A stretch of DNA of 64,000 nt from Bryopsis sp. KO-2023 (Eukaryota > Chlorophyta > Ulvophyceae > Bryopsidales > Bryopsidaceae), in NCBI GenBank assembly GCA_030272585.1, contig BSYQ01000011.1, positions 4,154,001 through 4,218,000 on the forward strand. The letters are read 5' to 3'. Shown here one piece after another: positions 46,974 to 58,225 of this stretch. Both the position numbers and the translations under genes were made by a program. Below the pieces are notes generated by a model. The model was given only the letters and a program-made list of their open reading frames with translations. It made no database searches and was not told the origin of the DNA. Within the stretch, counting starts at the first letter, position 1; every line of letters starts with the position of its first letter.

Positions 46974-48368
46974 AGTGACGATTCTGTAGCAACTGGGTGG
47001 CAAATCAGGGAAGGTAAAAGACAAACGGCTGCTTGGGTTCTCGTGTGGTTTTCTGGCATCATAGGGGGGATGTTCACCTTTTTTGCTGGTTTGTAAATTA
47101 AAAAGAATAAACTTGGTGGTGGCAATTCTACAAAAAACTCATGTTTAAAGTTTTCTTCTCTGCCCGATCCCAGGCCGGACACAAACAAATTAGCTCGGGA
47201 CAAAAAAAAAAAAAACCCAAACCGAATAGAAAAACATAGAAAAGGGGTCCATCCACCATCCAAATTTTTTCCTTTCATCTTCTATCGTACAATTTCTCAA
47301 AAGCGTTTTCCAACATTCACCAACATTTGCAGTAGCGTCTTTCTTGCACTGCAAATTCTATGAACATTAGAGGGGCACTCTATTTTCCTATATCCTTTGA
47401 ATTCCAAGAAAATATCAATTGTTTTGTCTTATTCAACCACACTGACCTCTGCCCTTGCCTGAAACACATGTCCCGATATTTCGCAAAGTGTATTCCTCTT
47501 CTACTCAGCCATAAACCAAATGAAACCCCAAAAGGCAAGAAATCCAATCAGCACCTCTGTTTCAAGGTGCAGGGCCAGACAAATCCTCTACAAAAAAAAA
47601 AAGAAGAAAAGATTCATCCTTTCGGACACATCCAATCTTTTCGACACTCCTCTTTTCACCACAAGTTAAAAGAAACCCACAAAATTCCAAGATTAAACCC
47701 CCCCCCCAAAACCTCGTCTCAAGAAAATACAAGAGAAAGACCTTTTTTTAAGGTCTTTTTTTCGTCACCTTAATAAATACCCCACCACTTACTGTTTTTG
47801 TGTTTTTTTCCCATTTTTTGAAAACGACTGTTCTTTTTTTGTTCCTTTTTTTGTTCTGTGGGCAAAACCTTCACATGAGCTGATGATTGCAAAGAGAAAT
47901 CCCAAAGAAATTTTCATTGCAAACATGACCCATCATCGATCTCAACCACAGTTGTTTTTTTTAATGCTCTCTAGAGCCCTCATTGTAACCCATGTTTTCC
48001 AATGAGTCGGAAAAAAAAAGTGAGGGTGAAATAAAAAAACCCAAGAAGCAAATGCTCCCTCTCTAACCCAGTTGTCTCAGCAAACTAATATTAAAAAAAA
48101 CGAACAGCATCAAATCGATGCTTCGGTAAACTGACCGAAATCAATGATCTTCTCAACTTTTTTTTTTCTTTTCGCAAAGTTCGAACTTAGTTGATCTTCT
48201 CAGTTCCATCTTTGCTCTTGCTTTTAAGCTTTTTTTTCCATCTAGGTTTCAGCTGTCGCGTTGACTGAGCTCCAACCCTTCAATACCACCCCCCCCCCTT
48301 TTTTTTCCAGATATTTTTTTCCGCAACAAGAGTACTTATTCCACCTCCATTCAGTTTCACCCAGAAAT

Positions 48369-48665
48369 AATCGATCCCATAACTGAGATTCTTCAGCCTT
48401 CTTTTTCTTCTCAGTATTTTGAGACACCAAATTGCATTCTTTTTTTTCCGAATTTCCCACCCCCTATTTTTGTTTTTTTTTCAGCTTCTTTTTTAAATCC
48501 CTCCCATTTGGTACATAATCGATCCCATAACTGAGATTCTTCAGCCTTCTTTTTCTTCTCAGTATTTTGAGACACCAAATTGCATTCTTTTTTTTCCGAA
48601 TTTCCCACCCCCTATTTTTGTTTTTTTTTCAGCTTCTTTTTTAAATCCCTCCCATTTGGTACATA
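48369..48665. repeat. Tandem duplication of about 149 bp, right arm only
   Basis: Two almost identical copies of a unit running from CGATCCCATAACTGAG to CCCATTTGGTACATAA. The left arm has one copy (about 25013-25165), so this duplication is younger than the large inverted one. Confidence 0.85.
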
Positions 48666-48728
48666 AATTAATAAAAAAGAATTTCGGAGGTGTTCACTTT
48701 TACCTTGCAGGAAAGAGCCAACCCCAAC

Positions 48729-50384
48729 TCAATCCTGTTTTTTTTTGGCAGCTCTCGACCGGACAAGGCAGAAGATCGCCATCAGAACGCCCCCGCCAAC
48801 TGCAGCAAACCTGAATTCAACAAGGGAAAATCAGTCAAGGAAAATATCAAAACATTAAGAAATAAAGAAGGAAGAAAGAAAACCAGATATCTGGTGATTG
48901 AAAACCTAGGTCAGGTATTCCTGCTCCATCCCATGATCTTTTCCAAAGAGCTTTCGACCAGTTGGATGAACGTCAAGCCAGTGAATCTTTTTCCCCTTTC
49001 ATTTTCAGCAAAAAAAAGGACATTCTTGATATTATACCTGCGACAGTGTCTGCCTCCATTGCTCGTCGCCTCCTGGGTCACGTCAGGGGAGCTGGGCTGT
49101 CCACCCGATCCTGGGTGCTCCACTACAACGTAGCGGTCTTTTGTAGCCTTCGGGGAGGCCCCTGCCCACACCTGATGCACAAATCAGAGTCAGGAATTGA
49201 ACACAGGAAAATGACACTGTTTTTTCTTAGTCCACTGATTGACTTACGAAAGATAACAGGAAGCTCAGTCAGTACTTGGTAATTTAGCAAAGTCAGGGAA
49301 GATTTCGTGGTCACCACCACTAACCAGAAAAGTTATCATATCAAACTCTGTTACATGAATTCAAATCAAATACCTCATCCCACGCCTTCTCGAAGTGTGG
49401 CAGCAGAGGTTCCTCCTGGATGTGAGGCCCAGTGTTGTTTTCGTGTTCCTTCTGCTCGTCTGGCTCCTCGAGGAACATGGCCGCTGAGCAACACAATTCT
49501 TTTTGTCAGCTGCTTTTTCCTCCGGCCGACTACAAAGATCTGATTTAATTGCGGAGTTTCAGCAGGGTGCACATTGGTGGCAGGATCAAAAGAATCAAGA
49601 AATGCTTATTTAGCTGTGTCTTTGACTACCAACAGTCAAATCAAACAGAGAAGATCGCATTGTAAAAACTGGCTTCCATAATTGAGACACTTACCCAGTT
49701 GGTCAGGATCGAGGCTGAATATCGATCTGTGGAGAGCACCAGGGGAGGGTGTTGTGTCTTCACTGAAATGGGTCCCTACAGGCACAGTTTTTTTCTCAAT
49801 TCAATGTGTGCTCAAAATGCCACTGAATCAAATAGAACATTCTTATCAAATTCTTCAACGAATTTGAACACTGGAAAAAGCACACCAGGTGAATTGTACA
49901 TGATATAATTTTCATCGCCCAGGTCAGTTCTAGACCTCATGAGATCCTTATCATAAAATCTCATGACAAGGATACAGGATATCTGATCTTGTTGAATCAG
50001 TTACACACAAATCGAACACAAGCGGCAGGGCAAAAGCGTGCAACAGTCAACACGAGGAATTCCCAGTGCAGCGATCGCCAATGCGGGCCACGGAAACCAA
50101 TCAGATGACGATAGACGAAATTGGATTGAAATGACATGACCTATGTTACTGCTGACCCGTAGAACATTCTGTCCACGCAGAATGTTCTGCGCCAGCGCTC
50201 TCCAACACAGAAAAAAACACAGGAAGCGCCTCTAGATGACCTACCCCAAGCCCGCAGCCTCGCTGGAGGAGACGTCGCCGTAGGTGAAGGCGGCGCAGCC
50301 TGGCCCTTCACAGGGGGTGCAGAGCGTCGCCCGGTGAAGTGGGCAGGGGTCGTCAAGGGTGCTAAAACCATCTTCTGAAGCCAT
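48729..50384 (-). CDS. Small membrane protein with KKXX ER-retrieval tail (right copy)
   Basis: Mirror copy of the gene at 23291-24952 with the same exon frames: start at 50384, Cys-rich first exon (DDPCPLH..CTPCEGPGC), RYSASILTNW exon, VWAGASPKATKDRYVVVEH exon and final TM exon ending AAKKKQD. Differences I noticed are substitutions (for example His to Asp before PCPLH, and Thr to Met in the helix) and no stop, so this copy looks intact. Frame conservation in both copies is the main support for the gene model. The function is unknown. Confidence 0.58.
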
Positions 50385-50862
50385 CACCAGAAAGCAAAAC
50401 AGCCCGTAGTGAGTTTAGGACACAGTCAGACAAACAGCAAGCCTAGGAGTCAAGCTAGCTAGCTGTAGGTCAACCTGCGCGGGTATAAGCAGACTATGGT
50501 CCAGAGAAGAAACTGAGGTTGATTTCCGCGTCGGGGAGTGTGATCGCGACCAAGGCAGGGAACAAGCACGTGAAGGGCTGACTTGCGCGTACCTTGTTCG
50601 CTTCTTGCTTCTGAAAGGTTGCTCAATCCACCGAAACAAGGTTGGTTTGCAGGTGCGGTTTGGAGGGGAGGTTTATCAGTCGTTCGGGGTGTACAGCCAA
50701 GGTGTCAGGACGCCCAGGCGGTTCGTATCTTGACGTAAAAATTTCATTGCACGCTTACTGGGTGTAATTGTTGAGTGAATAATTGAAAAACAGTACAGAT
50801 CCAGATATTCCGAGACGGCAGGGTCTGTTCGTCTCTTGCAAGAGAAAAGTAACAGAGTGCAC

Positions 50863-51073
50863 TGTAATAAAACTCGAGCGCAGACTATCTCAACGCGAAC
50901 AAACGTTCGCTGTCTCTTGTTTACAAGTTCCCCTGTCGAACTTTATACCTTCCACGACTAATCAATACTAGCCACAACATTCCCTCACTATCGCACTACC
51001 CCACGTTACACAGCACCACTTCCTTTCGTCCACTATCGCCTCATTTCAGTCATCTACCGCTTTGGCGCTCACA
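50863..51073 (-). repeat. 3' LTR of the Ty3/gypsy element
   Basis: 211 bp starting TGTAATAAAACTCG and ending GGCGCTCACA on the + strand. It matches the other LTR base for base as far as I could read. Confidence 0.93.
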
Positions 51074-51086
51074 CGCTTCTTTTGTG

Positions 51087-53268
51087 CTAAACTCCTTTTT
51101 CGTCCCTTTTCTCATATCGAATCAATCGATCATGATGCACTAAGCCTTTCAGCAGTGCACCTTTAGGTGTTGCCAATAAAAAAATCCCAGACCCATAATC
51201 ACTGACTATTTTAAATGGGCCTTTCCAGCGACCTGCAAATTTGCTATTCTTTTGACCTCGTTCATTTTTAAGTAAAACAGCCATACCCAATCGAAACTCC
51301 TTTCTCTGCGACCCGCGTTTTGTAGCATCATAATACAACCGCATTTTCGACTGCGCCTTAGTCATTTGTTGATTCGCCAGTATACGATTGTCTTCCAATC
51401 GCGAAAGCCTGAGAACTGTTGAAGTACTTTTGTCACAGGAAGAAAATGTCGGACCAGAAGTTACAAGTAGTTCAGAATACAACGCCTTTTTATCCACAGA
51501 AAGACTGCGAATTGGATTGTGCCTGGAAGCTAGAACCTTGTAAATTCACCGTGAACTTGGGTTCTAAGTTCCAGGAGCTTCTCAGAACTCACTCCCATCA
51601 AGAAGCTACCTATTACACGTGGTCACAAACCCCCACGTGGCACTCTAACTCCCTTGAACCTTTTCCAAACGTGATCTAAACTTCCCACACGTAACAATCC
51701 TCCTTCCTTAAAGAAATTTGTCCTCAAATTTGAAAATATCAATAACCTTTTTGACCTTCCTTTCATTCCACAAATTTCCAAACTCTGATTGTTCCTTTAT
51801 ATCAACCAAAACTCCATCCTCTTCACAACCTCTCTTTTACCCTTTTTAAAACCAAAGGTGGCAACGTTTCCACCAAATTCTTTCACACCATCCAAAATCA
51901 TTTTCAAACATTTTGACTGCATCCTTCCATCTCACACTCTGCGAATTTCTGGAATCTGACGCCTCTGTCACTGTCCCAACGATTAAAACGTCACACTCTG
52001 CCCAATAAACTTCCACGCTTTGTTCTCGTCCTCCACGACTTACACTCCAGAACCACGTCATCAAATGTCGACCTCGCTTCCACCTCGCTCCACAGCCTGC
52101 ACAGCTCCGAAACCAATTGTCACGCGACGGAATCGTTGCCCTTGTGAGAAAGTTACAATAGTCCCAATACAAGCCCTCTAAGTACTCGAATCCAATAGGA
52201 ACTATGCGCCAGCTAGATGAAGTTCCACTGTGAACTGCACCTAGAAGGAAACTGACACACTGTGAACTCTTTCTACACGTGTTGGAACTCCTACTGGCGC
52301 CCTGGAGCTACCCAGAAGCCAACCACGTGTCCCCATAACGTCCCTAATCAAGCCTATAAAAGTGACACGTAACAACTTTCCTGCTGTTCCAAAACCTCTT
52401 GGGTGACTGCATCATCCATCCAGTCTCGCGGCTTGAACCCATACATGACTTCAAAAGGAGTCATCTGCGTAGTAGCATTTCGCTGTGTGCGTATCCCGTA
52501 AAGCACACGTTCCAAATGATTCACCTACTCATGCCCTTTTCCCAAGCAGCTTTTCTTTAGTGCATTCATAATCGTCTGGTTCATTCGCTCGACACACCCA
52601 TTTGTTTTAGGCGAATAAGCTGAAATTTCCAGCCGCCCTATTCCATGGTCACCTAAATATGTTTGGACCTGTTCACTCACAAATGCTGGCGCATTGTCTG
52701 TAATAATGCGCCTGGGCGTTCCAAAACGAAATCGAAGAGTGTCCAAAAATGCACAGATTGTCTTACTGTCCGCCAGCTCCACTCCTTTAGCTTCTGGTCA
52801 TCGCGTGGCATAGTCGATCGCCACGAGAATATATCGACAGTTACCACTTTGGGGTAACGGGCCAATAAAATCTAAGCCCACCAGTCCCCAAGGCTCCATC
52901 TCTTTGATTGGTCGCAATTCCGCTGTGGGAGCGATTTTGAGACAACGCTGGCACTCTTCACAGGAGTCGACATACTGCTTGATGTCGCGATGCATTCCAT
53001 CCCAAACATAGCGAGCAGCGAGTCGTTCCTCAGTTAAAGCACGATTACTATGTCCCAGATCATCATGTGCTTTCTTTAACAGAGCAGGGGCGTATTGCTT
53101 AGGAATCATCAAACGCCAGGTGCCGACTTTGGACAATTTGAGCAAACGACCTTCCTGAATACGAAATTGCAGGCGAACCTCTTCCACTCGAGTATCCAAC
53201 AGCCATCCGTCCACCTCATTCGTGGTCAGCAAACGCCACACAGGACCGGTATACGCATCAGTCAACAG
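51087..53268 (-). mobile_element. Integrase region of the Ty3/gypsy element, interrupted
   Basis: The zinc-binding and DDE core parts (about 53268-52380) show the His/Cys pattern (LGHSNRAL..CEECQR), LDFIGPLP and NGCVERMNQ. The C-terminal part (KGPFKIV, LVHHDRL) lies at 51497-51087. Between them is about 0.9 kb of inserted LTR-type sequence. Confidence 0.85.
51497..52372 (-). mobile_element. Remnants of another LTR element inside the integrase region
   Basis: Both a 5'-LTR-like stretch (TGTTACGTGTCAC.. near 52370, ending near 52120 before ATTGGTTTCGGAGC, the same primer-site core as the host element) and a 3'-LTR-like stretch (TGTTACGTGTGGG.. from about 51690) are visible, with little between them. 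An old, internally deleted relative nested in the younger element, or a composite; borders approximate. Confidence 0.5.
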
Positions 53269-53734
53269 CAGAGATAGGACTTTCCGGTTACGGTACCGTA
53301 AACCGTACCGTAACCCCACTCCGGTCACTTACGGTTACGGTAGTTACGGTCCGGACCGGAGTGGTTTTCGTGCTCGGAACCGGACCACCGTACCACTCCG
53401 TACTGCTCCGGTACCGGACCGTACCGACCGTAACCACCGTACCAACCGTAAACCGTAAATAGTAACCCCCGCAGGGTCCCGAGAACCCAAAGGAACCCAG
53501 GGGGATTCGAACCCACGACCTTACAGACTACAGCCTAACGCTTTAGCACTGAACCACACTACTTCACGATGATTTAGGGGCTACCGTAGCTATACCGTAC
53601 CTGTTCCGTACCGTAAAAACAACATATTACTCCGGTTACGGTACGGAGTTACGGCCGTAATACGGAACCGTAACTCGACCGTAACCGGACCGGACCGTAG
53701 CCGGACCAGAATTTTGGCCCAAGTCCTATCTCTG
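53269..53734. mobile_element. Non-autonomous hAT-like DNA element (466 bp)
   Basis: Terminal inverted repeats CAGAGATAGGACTT and AAGTCCTATCTCTG, flanked by a perfect 8-bp target duplication GTCAACAG (53261-53268 and 53735-53742). The 8-bp duplication and a CAGAG-type terminus are hallmarks of the hAT superfamily. No transposase is encoded. The interior is packed with TACGG/CCGTA motifs in both orientations near each end, like the subterminal binding sites of hAT elements, around a tRNA-like core. Confidence 0.85.
53492..53565 (-). tRNA. Degenerate tRNA-Tyr-like sequence (GTA) inside the hAT-like element
   Basis: On the minus strand, 74 nt with an A-box-like TGGTTCAGTGC, an anticodon loop CTGTAGT (GTA, Tyr) and a near-perfect B box (GGTTCGAATCC). 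The T arm pairs 4 of 5, the D arm 3 of 4, and the acceptor and anticodon stems are poorly paired. It is probably a tRNA-derived relic or a pol III promoter, not a working tRNA. No intron or CCA end seen. Confidence 0.45.
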
Positions 53735-53742
53735 GTCAACAG

Positions 53743-55233
53743 CGAAGCCAGCCATGGCGTAGGAATAGGAGAAGGCGAGGTCAAATCCACTGCAGCCGCA
53801 TCAGGAGAAGCGGCAGAACGCTTTCCTGCGAAATACTCATAACGCGACAACACATCGGCCAGGATATTGTGCGCACCAGCAATGTGCTCCACAGAAAAAG
53901 GACAAATACACAGAGATTGTATATCATCCAGTCGCCGTAATACAAACGGCGAATGATTCTCAGGATTAAAAATCCCAAGAACAGCTTTATTATCGGTGAA
54001 AACCGAAAAAGGACGGTCGACTAAAAAAGGCTGAAAAGCAGCCACTGCTTTGCAAAAACCATCTAATTCCGCATGATTGCTAGAGGACCACGAACGGGAG
54101 TTTATCGAACTCCAAAACTGAATGATTCGTTCGCCCTGTAGTAAAACAGCCCCATGCCCAACACTGGAAGAGTCTAGAAAAATTTTCATCGGCTCCTTAG
54201 AGGCGTGGTCAAAAAAATCTAAGCCCCAGAGTTTATTAGTCAACGAAGAAACCAACGACTGCCACAAAGAACGAAAATCATCAGTTTGAAAAGCCACTGG
54301 ATCAGCCGATCGAAAACACTTCAGTGGCGCAACTGTGCGATGCAAAAACGGATGAAAACTCGCTAACCCATTCATCAACCCAAAGAAACCGCGCAAATCA
54401 AATTTGTTTTGAGGAATAGGAAGATCCTCGATTTTATTAAGCGTTTGAGGATCCATTTTGAAACCAGTGGAACTCACATGCACGCCAAGAAAAAAGATAG
54501 AAGAACTAAAAAACTCACACTTTTCGAGTTGGAGACTCCAGCCATCCTTGTGGAGTTCATCCAGTAAAATGTCCAGCGCGACGCGATGCGTCGCCATATC
54601 GTCAGTGGCTAATGCCAGGTCGTCAACATATGCATGCAGTTCGACTCCTGGCGGTAGCTTGGTTCGCACTTTTGCCAAAGTAAAGTGCATAGCACGCATA
54701 TAGTAATGCATGCTATTGTGATAGCCTTCTTTTAGCCTTGTCATCACATAATTTTGACCTCCGAACTCAAAACCAAAATATGTGGCTATTCCATCAGAAA
54801 TAGGAATGCACATAAAGGCAGAGGCTATGTCTAGCTGTGAGAAGACTTTCTTTTTTTGCATTCGTTTCAAAATAGCCCCTCTATCCAGTGGAGGTGAATA
54901 AACTTGCTTAATGCTAGCATTAAGCATCCTGAAATCAAAACAAACCCGCAGTTTTTGACTGCGGGGTTTAGGAACGACGACTAAAGGAGTCATCACCTTA
55001 GGTGTAAAAGACACCTTCTTTACCAGCCCCAAGCTAACCCATTTTGCCACTTCACGTTTCACTACTTCAAAAAAACGCCCAGTCAAATCTCTTTGGCGAA
55101 AGTTAGAAAAAGAATCCGAGGAAATAAAAGGCATGTCCTCAACTGTCTCCTTATTAAATTTCCCGATGGGCTGTGAAAAGAGCTCAGCATATTTTTTTTG
55201 AATGTGTGATAATAACAAACTCTTCACATCCAT
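53743..55233 (-). mobile_element. RT-RNase H region of the Ty3/gypsy element
   Basis: The RT palm has SQLDIASAFMCIPIS and the YVDDLALATDD catalytic box. A gypsy-type RNase H follows (IFLDSSSVGHGAVL, HAELDGFCKAV, FTDNKAVLGI). The hAT-like element sits just downstream, before the integrase. Confidence 0.9.
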
Positions 55234-55267
55234 TTCTGAGTCTTTATTTCCATCATTTATTGCTCCA

Positions 55268-56200
55268 TTAAACGCACCGAATGCGTTTACTGTCCTGATG
55301 AGCTAATTGAATTTGAAATCGAAAATCACCCACCGACAATCCAACCACAGCAGTGCGACTGCCAACGTGAACTGCCCTGCTCGAAGCATTGAAAACCGTT
55401 ACCTTAAGAGGTTTTCCCGCTTCCCATAGCGACGATGATGTGAGGAGGCCGATAGGCATGCGTCCAGAGTCGAAAACAGGGATACTGCGGTCTGCACGAA
55501 ACGGCAGTATGAAAGTTCGCGAGGCCTTCGATGCGATCACGAAAGAACGACCCACTGGAATAAAAACATTCTCGCCTCGCTGCACTGGTTCCACCACTCC
55601 TCTTTCTGTAGCCTGGATCGTAACTGTCGTGGGTGCAACCTCCTTTGCCTCGACGCCTTTGGTACATGTGTTTTCTCCTCGAACAGCCAAACACTGCACT
55701 GCCGTTTGTCGGCTCATCTCGATTAAACCTTTCGCTGGATTAATCCTGCACTCAAATCGCTTTAATAAGTCGTTGCCCACCAGCAGATCATGCGAAACCT
55801 CATCACAAACCATGAACTCGTGCAACATGGTTTTCTTTCCCAGGGTCACGTGCATCTCCGTAACTCCTTTCGCCTGCAGCGTTGTTTGGTTAAAACAGCG
55901 TATAGCTGAGCGCGCCATGTCAACTTTCAGCTCAGACCCAGCTCGATTCAAGGTGCGAGAGGAGATAATCGATATCGATGCGCCAGTGTCGACCAGTCCA
56001 TTCATCGTAACACGATCATTCAAAACCACTGGGCAGTATAACAGCGAGCTTGCGAAATTGATGCCTGCCTTGTCCATCTCGTCAGCGATGGCGACATTCA
56101 CTATTTCACCTTCCTCTGCCATAGGATCTTCTTCAGCGAAAATATCGTCCTCAAAATACTCGTCAACTTTGTCATCCTTCGTGGCGTCGTCAGTATCCAC
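55268..56200 (-). mobile_element. Aspartic protease region of the Ty3/gypsy element
   Basis: Contains the retropepsin active-site box GLVDTGASISIIS and a second hydrophobic strand (HDLLVGNDLL) typical of the fold. It overlaps the end of gag. Confidence 0.85.
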
Positions 56201-57360
56201 GTGAAATATCCAAGGCTGTTTGTCACCACGACCTCCTTTGAACGCTGACGAGTGAATGGGCGTGCCTTTTCCCCTCCTTCTCCAGCACCTTGGCTTTTCA
56301 CGAGATAGGTCAAAAACGAACGAAAGCGTTTATCTCGTTTCGCGAAATCAGCAACATAGTGTTTGAGCGTGGAAATAGGCACGCGTCTCAGCGTATCCAC
56401 ATGCGACGAAGTTCCTTCCAAAGCCGAAACACTTCCCTTACTCAACTCCAGAGCGTCGATCTCCATAGCATCCTCGACCCCTTTATCACTCAAATTTCCA
56501 GCGAGTAACCAATCCGTTCTTCTGCGAACGACCTGGATGACTTGGTCGAGACTCGTCTGCAGGATATCATATCCCGCTAATGTATTTCGAACATCCGTTG
56601 GAAGTTTGTTTAGTAACAACTGCAGCTTTCTCGATGGAGCCACATGAGGATATTCGTCACAGACAGTCTTGAACCTGCTCGTAAACGCCAACAGGGACTC
56701 CCCTTTTTCTTTCTTCAACGACAAGATCCTTTGTTCCGGACTGAGAATACTCTCCGTTGGAAGGAGATTGTTTAGATTCGCTTTGATAGAATCCCAGCAC
56801 GCAGTCTCTATGCGTTCCTCGTCAGTAAGTCGAATCCTTCGCTCTGGATTGTCTGGGTCCTGAATAAACCACTCTGTAGCCTTCAGCGCATTAGTGATCA
56901 TTTTGTAGATGGCGCGTCCTTCATGTGTGGTCGGCGCAACGTGCTTAAGAATGACACGTGCTCTCTCCGTGGTCTCTTCCTCTATGACCTCGGCATACGG
57001 GACGAGCCAGTCTGCCGTCTCCCTTGTCCATTTCGTCACTCTCTGTATCTTTTCAACGTCAGCCATGTCGTGCCTGCGGTCCTTCCTAGGACGCGATATG
57101 TCCGGAAAAAAAAGATGTTCGTCAGTTTCAAACCAAGGCGTGTTACGCCACTTAGCTTGCTTGTCGAGGTCTGTCACACTCGACTTGTCTGAGGTAGCAC
57201 GTCCTTGTGCCAAGTCGTTAGAGCGCGTATCTGCGTCCTCGCTGGTTCGCTGTCCTTTTGCGGTTGCAAACGAACTATCACTGAAGGATAGTTCGAGGTC
57301 GAGCTCTTCGAGTTCAACGCCTAAGCGAGCCAGCGTGCGAACTTTAAACGACTGAATAGA
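56101..57360 (-). mobile_element. Gag region of the Ty3/gypsy element
   Basis: A helical, charged protein region. LSLKKEKGESLLAFTSRFKTVCDEY resembles the capsid core of gypsy Gag (retrotransposon gag domain). No clear zinc knuckle was seen. It starts shortly after the primer-site-like sequence. Confidence 0.8.
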
Positions 57361-57381
57361 CCGAGTTATGCTCCGAAACCA

Positions 57382-57592
57382 TGTAATAAAACTCGAGCGC
57401 AGACTATCTCAACGCGAACAAACGTTCGCTGTCTCTTGTTTACAAGTTCCCCTGTCGAACTTTATACCTTCCACGACTAATCAATACTAGCCACAACATT
57501 CCCTCACTATCGCACTACCCCACGTTACACAGCACCACTTCCTTTCGTCCACTATCGCCTCATTTCAGTCATCTACCGCTTTGGCGCTCACA
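57382..57592 (-). repeat. 5' LTR of the Ty3/gypsy element
   Basis: 211 bp, same sequence as 50863-51073. The GCAC duplication follows at 57593-57596. Confidence 0.93.
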
Positions 57593-57596
57593 GCAC

Positions 57597-58225
57597 GAAT
57601 CTCAACCATTCATCATTGTGCCTATTCCGACTTGTTCTTTCATAGGCAAGCCAGATTCAATTTCACATGCTGGTTCCACATTTTTGGTGGGGAAATCCAA
57701 GCCGAGGGCTAGTGGTAGATATGAAGAAGAAACGGAACCCCCCCCCCCCGATGTTCGAAATACACAGGACCTGCTCTACCGCCATGAAAAAGATCGGACA
57801 TGTCCGATTCCAAAAAGGATGTCAAAAAATATAAAACTGTTGGGAAAAACTTTTTTTTTCAGAAGAATCGAGACAACTGGAATAATCATAGTCGTCTTTG
57901 TAGATCGACGCAACCCAAACCAAACCAAAAATTACATGCAAGCAATGCAAGCAAGCAGAGGTGTCGTGAAAAAATCAGAGCATCTTCCAAACTGAATTTG
58001 GGAATGAGCGCTCTCGAAAGTGACTCGAGTCGAGAGACAAGCGTTATCGTACGATCGACTTTGGTAGTTTCTGGCTTCTTTCTTGTCGGACGTCTTTTTT
58101 GCCTTTTGCCGTACTCGATTTCATGACAAACGGAGCCCAGCGCTGTTCCGTTAGCCGGTTGGTTTCGTTGCTTCAAAGCCCAGGCTAGCAATTTTCCTGG
58201 TGGTGTCGACCAGGCCCGCGAATCG
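57597..58225. other. Upstream region of the IF-2 gene
   Basis: No recognised gene. A run of about 12 C lies near 57740. The + frame at 57618-57995 has no known domain. This is likely the promoter and 5' UTR of IF-2, with the LTR element inserted about 0.6 kb upstream of the start. Confidence 0.4.

Larger units (their letters stand above)
43900..50841. repeat. Inverted duplication, right arm
   Basis: Reverse-complement copy of 22880-29742. It is slightly longer because of an extra tandem unit of about 149 bp (48369-48665) and an insertion of about 45 bp upstream of the KKXX gene (near 50450-50500). The outer edge (CTCTTGCAAGAG palindrome) lies about 20 bp from the LTR element. Confidence 0.93.
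50863..57592 (-). mobile_element. Ty3/gypsy LTR retrotransposon
   Basis: Element of about 6.7 kb on the minus strand, bounded by two 211-bp LTRs (TG...CA) and a 4-bp duplication (GCAC) at 50859-50862 and 57593-57596. The order is gag, protease, RT-RNase H, integrase, which is the Ty3/gypsy order. The LTRs look identical as read, so the insertion is recent. It is nearly whole in layout but is interrupted by two later insertions (a hAT-like element and LTR-type remnants) and appears to carry a few further breaks. A primer-binding-like site (TGGTTTCGGAGC) follows the 5' LTR. No envelope gene seen. Confidence 0.92.

Noticed and set aside
53269-53734. CRISPR-like or simple tandem array of TACGG motifs
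   Set aside because: Spacing is irregular, motifs are in both orientations, and the whole block has hAT-type ends and a target duplication.
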